From contig QIGJ01000096.1 of the NCBI GenBank assembly GCA_003229995.1, positions 1-10,269 of the forward strand: a stretch of 10,269 nt of DNA, read 5' to 3'. Positions 5,551 to 10,269 of this stretch are shown one piece after another (position 1 is the first letter of the stretch; the number at the start of each line of letters is the position of its first letter). The notes under the pieces were generated by a model. It saw only the letters and a program-made list of their open reading frames with translations. It was not told the origin of the DNA and made no database searches. The stretch comes from Gammaproteobacteria bacterium (GTDB taxonomy: Bacteria; Pseudomonadota; Gammaproteobacteria; SZUA-152). Both the position numbers and the translations under genes were made by a program.

Positions 5551-7332
5551 ATGAATCTTTCCGGTGGTGCAACCGATATGTCTGAAAACATGCCATTGAG
5601 CAGTAAAATGCCCACAGTGCTCATCGCGGATGACGATATTCCAAACCGCCTCGTCTTACAGGCTATTCTTGAAAAACAGGGTTACTGTGTTTTGCAAGCC
5701 GATGATGGTGTGCAGGCTGTTGATGTGTTTAGCCGTGAACATCCTGATTTGGTATTGATGGATATCAAAATGCCCAACATGGATGGTTACGAGGCTACGC
5801 AACAGATTAAGGCGATGAGCACTGATGCCTTTATACCGGTCATTTTTCTGACAGCAACATCGGATAGTAAAGGTTTGGCCAGATGTGTAGCATCGGGTGG
5901 TGATGATTTTTTTACAAAGCCTTACAATCGAATCCTGTTACAAACACGGATAAGCGCTTTGTTACGTATTCGTGAGTTGTACAGCACGGTGCAGTATCAG
6001 CGCAATAAACTGGACAACCATCAAAAACGTTTTGACCGTGAAAAACAACTGGCTAAACGCCTGTTTGCCAACATTATCGAAACGGGTTCGCTGAATTTGC
6101 CTTATGTGCAATCCATGTTGTCACCCATGTCACTTTTTTCAGGTGATATTTTGTTGGCTGCACCCAAGCCATCCGGTGGCTTGCATGTATTATTGGGTGA
6201 TTTTACCGGACATGGTCTTGCCGCAGCGATAGGCGCTTTACCGGTTTCCAGTGTTTTTTACGGAATGACGGCAAAAGGTTATTCCATTGCTGAAATTGTC
6301 ACCGAAATCAATACAAAATTAAAAATGATTTTACCCGCCGATATATTTTTAGCCGCGTGTGTCATTGACCTTAACCCCGGCAGTCATACTCTTTCTATAT
6401 GGAATGGTGGTATACCCTCTGTGGTGATTTATGGAGAAAAAGAACAGGACATCACACGTTCCTTGTCGCCACGTCATTTGCCGTTAGGTATTGCAAGTGA
6501 TGAGAGTTTTAGTCGGCGTGTTGAAATGATAGAGATCCGTCAGGATGATCGCATTTACATTCATTCTGATGGAATAACCGAAGTAGCAAATCCTGACGGC
6601 CTCATGTTTGGTCGCCAGCGTCTGGAAAATGTTTTTGAGAAAAATACAGACTCTGCTGAACTGTTCGACGAAATTCGTAGTGAATTAATAAAATTTCAGG
6701 ATGGTGGCGCACAGCAGGATGATATGACGATGATCGAATTGCGGTATAACCAGCAACAACTGGAAGATACCGTTTTTCATGACAAGACACAAACCAAACG
6801 GGCGGTGCAGCCATCATCTGAGTGGGATTTTTCCATGGGGCTCAGCGCAGACTTGTTGGGTTGTTTTGATCCACTGCCATTATTGATTCAGTCTGTTTGT
6901 GACATGCAAGGTTTCCGTGGGCAGCGCCAGCAGTTATACACTGTATTTTCAGAATTATTCACTAACGCATTGGACCATGGTATTTTGAATCTTGATTCCA
7001 CCTTAAAAGGAACCGCAGATGGTTTTGCAAAATATTACATGGAGCGCGAAGTACGGTTGTCAAATCTTACTGATGGCAGTATCAAAATTTATGTTGCACA
7101 CCAACCCAATGCTGAAGGTGGTTTGCTAACGATACGTGTTGAAGATACAGGAGATGGGTTTGATTACCAGGAAAATCAGGTCTCGTTGGAAAGTAATGTA
7201 GGGCACTCTGGTCGAGGAATTCAATTACTGAATACGATTTGTGAAAAAATTGAATACAGGGGTAACGGAAATATGTTGATACTTTCAATTGTCGTCCAAA
7301 AGAGAAACATACCTGTAGCGTTTGAGATTTAG
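5551..7332 (+). CDS. hsbR: Response regulator: REC - PP2C phosphatase - RsbW-like kinase (HsbR/CrsR type)
   Basis: A 593-residue three-domain switch protein. Receiver (about 21-140): acidic pocket Asp27-Asp29, phospho-acceptor Asp71 in LVLMDIKMPNMDGYEA, Thr101, Lys123 in FTKPY. A helical linker (about 141-175) is likely coiled coil. SpoIIE/RsbU-type PP2C (about 180-400): SGD with Asp199, GDFTGHG at 216-222, SDGITE at 339-344, DDMTM at 390-394, all metal-binding acids present. HATPase_c anti-sigma kinase domain (about 435-585): ELFTNALDHG (Glu468, Asn472), EDTGDGFD (Asp532), GHSGRGI (551-557). By analogy, the kinase domain phosphorylates the STAS partner's serine and the receiver-controlled phosphatase reverses it. 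Start is uncertain: no ribosome site before 5551; the ATG at 5578 has a weak GGTGG upstream. The last seven codons and the stop lie in element B2, so the C-terminal tail is not ancestral. Confidence 0.92.
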   Translation: MNLSGGATDMSENMPLSSKMPTVLIADDDIPNRLVLQAILEKQGYCVLQADDGVQAVDVFSREHPDLVLMDIKMPNMDGYEATQQIKAMSTDAFIPVIFLTATSDSKGLARCVASGGDDFFTKPYNRILLQTRISALLRIRELYSTVQYQRNKLDNHQKRFDREKQLAKRLFANIIETGSLNLPYVQSMLSPMSLFSGDILLAAPKPSGGLHVLLGDFTGHGLAAAIGALPVSSVFYGMTAKGYSIAEIVTEINTKLKMILPADIFLAACVIDLNPGSHTLSIWNGGIPSVVIYGEKEQDITRSLSPRHLPLGIASDESFSRRVEMIEIRQDDRIYIHSDGITEVANPDGLMFGRQRLENVFEKNTDSAELFDEIRSELIKFQDGGAQQDDMTMIELRYNQQQLEDTVFHDKTQTKRAVQPSSEWDFSMGLSADLLGCFDPLPLLIQSVCDMQGFRGQRQQLYTVFSELFTNALDHGILNLDSTLKGTADGFAKYYMEREVRLSNLTDGSIKIYVAHQPNAEGGLLTIRVEDTGDGFDYQENQVSLESNVGHSGRGIQLLNTICEKIEYRGNGNMLILSIVVQKRNIPVAFEI

Positions 7333-7478
7333 GTGTTCAGTGTGCGTCCTATTGATTTCATGGGGGTGCGTTAAAATGTATTTGCAATACACGGGTTATT
7401 ATTCATTATTTTGCCTTGTCACGAAATGCGAAATGAATAGGGCGCACATTCAGGCCTGAATCTCAAATGCTATGGGTA
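7310..7478. mobile_element. MITE-like element, family B copy 2 (B2)
   Basis: A 169-base element with left end TACCTGTAGCGTTTGAGATTTAGG and right end CCTGAATCTCAAATGCTATGGGTA (each shown in one reading, together forming the inverted ends). It shares GTGCGTC-TATTGATTTCATGG with B1 in the same orientation. Flanks are CA and TC rather than TA, so the target duplication is lost or was never present. The left end encodes the tail and TAG stop of hsbR; the right end finishes four bases before the stop codon of the convergent RR-rich gene. Confidence 0.75.
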
Positions 7479-7482
7479 TCGT

Positions 7483-7725
7483 TTATTGAACGTTGCCCAT
7501 TTTTTGATTGCCCTTGTCAAACTGATTGAAAATTTCGCCGCGCCGGTCACCGTTAACATATTTGGTGTACTCAATACGACGGTCTACTATGTCGCGCCGA
7601 TCTGCACTGACCAGAGTGCCATAACTATCCACATAGGGAAAATCCAGTTGGGATTCCCAGTTACGGCGATCACTCCCGCTGCGACGGACACTTATCTGTC
7701 GTCTTTCCATTTGATTTTGTCGCAT
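7483..7725 (-). CDS. Small arginine-pair-rich protein, unknown function
   Basis: A hydrophilic 80-residue protein if started at the ATG at 7725 (a TTG at 7740 would add five residues). GGGA stands 9 bases before that ATG, which is why I prefer it. The protein carries six Arg-Arg pairs, four of them in DRR (pattern ERRQ...VRR...DRRN...DRRD...DRRI...DRRG). In between is an aromatic stretch, LDFPYVDSYGTLVSADRR. There is no signal peptide, membrane segment or cysteine. The regular DRR spacing looks selected rather than random, and the charge suggests nucleic-acid, phosphate or acidic-protein contacts, but that is inference. It lies downstream of the Sel1-SPOR gene on the same strand and converges on hsbR across element B2. 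Confidence 0.68.
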   Translation of the reverse strand: MRQNQMERRQISVRRSGSDRRNWESQLDFPYVDSYGTLVSADRRDIVDRRIEYTKYVNGDRRGEIFNQFDKGNQKMGNVQ

Positions 7726-7773
7726 TGCAGTGGTTCCCAATAACGTATTTTTATATTTAACCCCACACAGTTA

Positions 7774-7799
7774 AGCATAAAAAATGCTAATGTCATTAG
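7774..7799. repeat. Two adjacent small palindromes between the - strand genes
   Basis: AGCAT-N6-ATGCT (from 7774) overlaps a perfect CTAATG-T-CATTAG (7787-7799). They lie upstream of the RR-rich gene and downstream of the Sel1-SPOR gene. The second could be an operator half-site pair; neither has a T-run that would make it a terminator. Confidence 0.3.
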
Positions 7800-7886
7800 T
7801 TTTCGCCACTTGGAAATGCGTACAAGCCAGCGAGATCACTCGGTTTTTTTGCTGAATACGGGAAGGTTGCAAAAACCGGAAGAAAA

Positions 7887-8915
7887 TTATTTCAACAAAA
7901 TGGCGTTAATTTCGCCAAATCGGCGTAGCCAGGGTGACCATTCGCGAAAAGAGACAGGCAGGGTTTTGCGTGTTTTTTCCGCAGCTTGATAGCTGGAAAA
8001 GCTGCCGTAGATCAGATTGATCCACTCTTCACCTTTTTTATCCTTGGACTTAAATTGCACAATGACCTGGTCCAGTTGCTCGGAAGCCGCCAGTTTGAGT
8101 ATCTTAGAGGCATCTTTACTGCGCGCAAGCTGAATGGTGTAGTGGTTATGTTTCTGTCCCTCGATCCATGCCAGACCTTTTGCCACAGGATTACTGTGGT
8201 AAGGGGCGTGAGCAATGGCTGGGGTGGTTTTGGCGGCTTTTACCGGAACAACGGGACGGTTTTCCAGCAAGGCGAGTGATTCTGTGGCTTTATGCACCCC
8301 TTGACGCGATGCGATGCGCCACCAGTATTTTGCTTCTTCGTGATCTTGTTTAACGCCAAAACCCTCAGCATACATCCGTCCGATATTGTATTGTGCAAAA
8401 GAATAACCGGAGTTAGCCGACTCTTTATACCAAAAAGCGGCTGCTTTTGGGTTAATATTTAAACCTAGACCACTTTCGTACATGACGGCCAGATTGTTTT
8501 GCGCAATGACATGGCTCTGGTCTGCGGCTTTCCGATACCACGAAACTGCGGTTGTCGCATTGCGCTTTACACCATTGCCGGTGTGATACATCCAGGCCAG
8601 TGCTGCCTGGGCTTTGGCGTAACCCTCATCTGCCAGTGGCTCCCAGGCTTTGAAGGCCACCTCGTATTGACCGAACATAAAGGCCATGCGCGCATTACCG
8701 TACAGTGTTTCCATCACATTTTCCGGCAAAGCATCATCAATTTCCTCTTCATCACAGAAATCCACATCGGCATAAGGTGAGTATTCTTCTTCAAGCCCGT
8801 CAGTGTTGGATGAAGTGCTTGTTTTTGCCATTGTCATCGGGCTGAACAGCAAACCGAATATAACCAGGGCTATAAACCGGATGGGGCAGTCATTAATATT
8901 GTGAGAAGGTGTCAC
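7887..8915 (-). CDS. Secreted Sel1-repeat protein with C-terminal SPOR domain
   Basis: A 342-residue exported protein. Signal peptide at the N-terminus (hydrophobic FIALVIFGLLF, cleavage near TMA at residue 30), then a very acidic linker (about 38-65). Three Sel1-like helical repeats follow at about 98-133, 134-170 and 171-205, recognisable by A..WY/MY..G.G....A..WY.KAA spacing. A Pro/Ala linker (about 220-250) leads to a SPOR domain at about 257-337 (HYTIQLARS ... EEWINLIYGSFSSYQAAEKTRKTLP ... PWLRRFGEI). SPOR domains bind denuded septal peptidoglycan, so the protein probably acts in the periplasm at the division site; Sel1 repeats serve protein-protein contacts. Start is GTG at 8915; there is no in-frame ATG before the signal core and no strong Shine-Dalgarno. 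The upstream region ends at element B3, 55 bases away. Confidence 0.88.
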   Translation of the reverse strand: MTPSHNINDCPIRFIALVIFGLLFSPMTMAKTSTSSNTDGLEEEYSPYADVDFCDEEEIDDALPENVMETLYGNARMAFMFGQYEVAFKAWEPLADEGYAKAQAALAWMYHTGNGVKRNATTAVSWYRKAADQSHVIAQNNLAVMYESGLGLNINPKAAAFWYKESANSGYSFAQYNIGRMYAEGFGVKQDHEEAKYWWRIASRQGVHKATESLALLENRPVVPVKAAKTTPAIAHAPYHSNPVAKGLAWIEGQKHNHYTIQLARSKDASKILKLAASEQLDQVIVQFKSKDKKGEEWINLIYGSFSSYQAAEKTRKTLPVSFREWSPWLRRFGEINAILLK

Positions 8916-8969
8916 AGGTGTATTTGGGTCCGGGTTATGATCAGCAGTGTGTGTTGCATTGAAGGGAGC

Positions 8970-9125
8970 TATACCCGTAGCGATTGAGATCTAATTGCAC
9001 ATCCTATTTACTCCATGGCTGCATTGAAACTCCCCACAATAGACTGGCCATTATTTGTCATTTCGTCTTGCCATGAAGCAAATATGACGCACACTTAAAC
9101 CTAAATCCCAAACGCTACGGATATA
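8970..9125. mobile_element. MITE-like element, family B copy 3 (B3)
   Basis: A 152-base element (8972-9123) with ends TACCCGTAGCG and CGCTACGGATA, flanked by TA on both sides (8970-8971, 9124-9125). Its right arm (ATGACGCACACTTAAACCTAAATCCC) is the reverse complement of the B1 left arm, so it is inverted relative to B1/B2. It is closely similar to B4, and the two look like recent relatives. It sits upstream of the Sel1-SPOR gene. Confidence 0.78.
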
Positions 9126-9312
9126 TATCTATTGAAGCGGCATTTTTGTTCCGGTCTTTAATCGGGTGAGTATTGACAGATTCAGACTTCCTTCTGGCAC
9201 CAAAAATCGGGTCGCCCCACAGCAGGTCTGCTAGAATACTACAGACGGGTAAGAAAGACAGATAACTGTAAAAGTATGATAGGAAAAACATCCGACTTGT
9301 CGGTGTTGGTTA
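9126..9312. other. Spacer between B3 and B4
   Basis: About 190 bases with no credible ORF. A TTGACA lies at 9172-9177 without a matching -10. A small hairpin, CCGA-CTTG-TCGG, at about 9291-9302 is followed on the - strand by a short T-run, giving a weak leftward terminator-like signal. Nothing else is supportable. Confidence 0.3.
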
Positions 9313-9470
9313 TATGCCCGTAGCGTTTAGGATTTCAGTCTAATTGCACGCCCTATTTGCTCCATGGCTGCGTTGAAATTCCTTGCATCACTACTTATTA
9401 CACGTCATTTCGTCTTGCCATGAAACAAATATGACGCATACTTAAACCTAAATCCCAAACGCTGGGTATA
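9313..9470. mobile_element. MITE-like element, family B copy 4 (B4)
   Basis: A 154-base element (9315-9468) with ends TGCCCGTAGCG and AACGCTGGGTA, flanked by TA on both sides (9313-9314, 9469-9470). It is in the same orientation as B3 and shares nearly the whole sequence with it (CTCCATGGCTGC, GTCATTTCGTCTTGCCATGAA, CAAATATGACGCA). The right terminus has lost a few bases (CGCTGGG instead of CGCTATGGG). Confidence 0.78.
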
Positions 9471-9579
9471 GTTTGAGTTATTTTCGATATTTCATTGTAT
9501 TTATACTGATACGAATCAATGAATAACGAACCTGATGCCGCTCTCATCTGATGTTTAGGTTCGCCGGAGGGAATAAAAA

Positions 9580-9627
9580 ATGACAATAAAAGGAGCTGGC
9601 GATCCAATACCTGCCCCGTACCCATAG
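9580..9627 (+). CDS. Possible 15-residue micropeptide
   Basis: ATG with GGAGGG (9566-9571) at ideal 8-base spacing, then 14 more codons and TAG, giving MTIKGAGDPIPAPYP. The stop codon falls in the loop of the terminator that follows. It could be a translated small protein, a leader peptide coupling translation to termination, or chance. The Shine-Dalgarno is one of the best in the window, which is the main argument for it. Confidence 0.35.
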   Translation: MTIKGAGDPIPAPYP

Positions 9628-9639
9628 CGGGGTTTTTTT
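9614..9639 (+). terminator. Intrinsic terminator
   Basis: CCCCG (9614-9618), a 9-base loop TACCCATAG, CGGGG (9628-9632) and seven T residues (9633-9639). This is a clear rho-independent terminator for rightward transcription. TACCCATAGCG across the loop is identical to the outer end of family B elements. Confidence 0.8.
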
Positions 9640-9658
9640 ATGTCTGGAAAATGTGGAA

Positions 9659-9700
9659 ACCCGGGAATAGCGGAGAAAGTTATTACGTGCCTATTCCTAA
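9659..9700. mobile_element. Remnant of family A element (right end only)
   Basis: CCCGGGAATAGCGGAGAAAG and then TTATTACGTGCCTATTCC match the right arm of A1 and A2 and end at 9697, followed by TAA as at A1. No left arm is present, so this is a truncated copy. It lies just beyond the 3' side of tRNA-Asn. Confidence 0.55.
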
Positions 9701-9736
9701 AGCGGTGTTGAAAATGTAACAAGAAGTAAAAAAAGA

Positions 9737-9812
9737 TGGCTCCCCAGCCCGGACTCGAACCAGGGACAGGCTGATTAACAGTCAGCTGCTCTACCAACTG
9801 AGCTACTGGGGA
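9737..9812 (-). tRNA. tRNA-Asn (GTT)
   Basis: A 76-base tRNA. Acceptor stem TCCCCAG pairs with CTGGGGA, discriminator G, encoded CCA. D-arm GCTCAGTTGGTAGAGC, anticodon stem-loop CTGACTGTTAATCAG with anticodon GTT (complement of 9777-9779), and T-arm with GGTTCGAGTCC are all intact. Seven T residues follow the CCA end on the transcribed strand (complement of 9728-9734), which probably mark the transcript end. The gene appears to be monocistronic with its own promoter. Confidence 0.97.
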
Positions 9813-9834
9813 ACAGCAAATCAAGCGGGGGCGT

Positions 9835-9864
9835 ATGTTAACCGCGAGTCTAGTACATCGTCAA
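9835..9864 (-). promoter_or_regulatory. Promoter of tRNA-Asn
   Basis: On the - strand TTGACG (complement of 9859-9864), an 18-base spacer and TAACAT (complement of 9835-9840) stand 22 bases before the tRNA. The stretch after the -10 is very GC-rich (CGCCCCCGC), the known discriminator type of stringently controlled stable-RNA promoters. Confidence 0.7.
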
Positions 9865-9871
9865 GGCCATT

Positions 9872-9900
9872 TTGACGGTTTCATCGGTTCCCGCTAATAT
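9872..9900 (+). promoter_or_regulatory. Strong sigma-70 promoter, divergent from tRNA-Asn
   Basis: TTGACG (9872-9877), a 17-base spacer and TAATAT (9895-9900) form a near-consensus promoter reading right, with an expected start near 9907. Its -35 and that of the tRNA promoter form an inverted repeat around GGCCATT, only 7 bases apart, so the two polymerase sites would compete or be co-regulated. Confidence 0.6.
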
Positions 9901-10269
9901 TTTATACTCACTGCACGAATCGGTACGCGGCCCAATTCAGAGGTTACTCTCCAACAAGAGGCCTGAACTGGTTCTCATACGCTACTACACCTGCTCATCA
10001 TTGGTCAGGCTCCCTAATTTCCAAACTGACTTTCACGCACTATCCTCGGCTGATTTTTCTACTGAACGAACGCCATTTTTGCACGACCCCGGAATGCATT
10101 ACTACTTACATCCACTTGTTTTGCTTTTTTCCGGGTGGGGACGTGTCGTTGTGCCAGTATGTGAGGAGGGTTTTCAACAGCAGGGGCGTTGCCAAGAGAG
10201 GGTTTTACGGTGCATATTTGTGGGTGTCGAAATTGTTTACATATCATACAAAAAATGATGACACCGTTA
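9901..10269 (+). other. Region downstream of the divergent promoter, no credible gene
   Basis: About 370 bases to the window edge. The open frames here start with TTG upstream of the expected transcript start or lack a ribosome site, and their products resemble nothing I know. Inverted repeats are present: CCAATTCAGAGG against CCTGAACTGG (about 9932-9971), and CCCGGAA (10088-10094) against TTCCGGG (10129-10135). GAGGAGGG at about 10161-10168 has no start codon at a usable distance. The stretch could encode a structured RNA, the decayed end of a gene, or the leader of a gene beyond the window. Confidence 0.35.

Larger units (their letters stand above)
9508..9639 (+). ncRNA. Putative small transcript with structured leader, 15-codon ORF and terminator
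   Basis: A -10-like TATACT stands at 9502-9507 (no good -35). The following sequence can fold: CGAACCT (9527-9533) pairs with AGGTTCG (9557-9563), and inside GATG (9534-9537) pairs with CATC (9545-9548). A strong GGAGGG and an ORF of 15 codons come next, and an intrinsic terminator closes the unit. There is no downstream gene on this strand, so it would be a stand-alone RNA of about 130 bases. I do not recognise it as a known riboswitch or sRNA family. The evidence is structural only. Confidence 0.4.

Noticed and set aside
7845..7880. CGGTTTTTTTGC ... GCAAAAACCG inverted repeat after the Sel1-SPOR gene
   Set aside because: The stem is A/T-rich with unequal arms and no trailing T-run in the leftward direction, so I did not call it a terminator.
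9555..9824. 89-codon open frame on the - strand
   Set aside because: It runs through the tRNA-Asn gene, the family A remnant and the terminator, so it is a chance frame.
10059..10247. 62-codon open frame on the - strand starting with ATG
   Set aside because: No ribosome site, no recognisable motif, and it overlaps the equally doubtful + strand frame; it is not supportable as a gene.
9872..10258. 128-codon open frame on the + strand
   Set aside because: It starts with TTG inside the -35 box of a promoter, has no ribosome site, no internal start until late, and a product with no recognisable features.
10255..10269. ATGATGACACCG at the right edge as a possible gene start
   Set aside because: No Shine-Dalgarno and only five codons in the window, too little to support.

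Overview
The window looks like a stretch of gammaproteobacterial chromosome. The genes present are a periplasmic Slt70-type lytic transglycosylase, a YceI-family protein, a Sel1-repeat protein with a SPOR domain, a tRNA-Asn with an encoded CCA end, and a STAS / REC-PP2C-HATPase pair of the HsbA-HsbR (CrsA-CrsR) type known from Pseudomonas and Shewanella. Base composition is moderate. No phage, plasmid, CRISPR or transposase gene was found. The genus cannot be named from the sequence alone.

Layout, left to right: a 68-codon hypothetical ORF (-), a palindromic small element (A1), and slt (-). Then, on the + strand, a dual-CDGSH iron-sulfur protein followed 14 bases later by an integral membrane protein. 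A second kind of small element (B1) precedes a YceI-family gene. Next come hsbA-like STAS, element A2, and the hsbR-like regulator, whose last codons and stop lie inside element B2. On the - strand follow a small RR-rich protein and a secreted Sel1-SPOR protein. The right fifth is gene-poor. It holds B3, B4, a small transcription-unit-like stretch (hairpin, strong Shine-Dalgarno, 15-codon ORF, intrinsic terminator), a remnant of family A, tRNA-Asn (-) and a back-to-back promoter pair facing an unidentified rightward transcript.

The most striking property is the density of small non-coding inverted-repeat elements. Family A (two full copies and one remnant) is flanked by identical 3-base TA-rich triplets. 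Family B (four copies) has TACCC...GGGTA ends, in three cases flanked by TA on both sides. Several copies sit exactly at gene ends: A1 two bases after the slt stop, A2 splitting hsbA from hsbR, and B2 forming the junction of two convergent genes. They read as MITE-like elements mobilised by a transposase encoded elsewhere, and they probably shape local termination and operon structure.

Functionally, the hsbA-hsbR pair is a partner-switching module. The regulator combines a phosphorylatable receiver, a PP2C-type serine phosphatase and an RsbW-like kinase domain, and acts on the STAS protein's conserved serine. The Slt and SPOR proteins concern peptidoglycan turnover and division. No previously undescribed multi-gene system is convincingly visible. 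The best candidates for something new are the element families and the two possible small-RNA loci near the right end.
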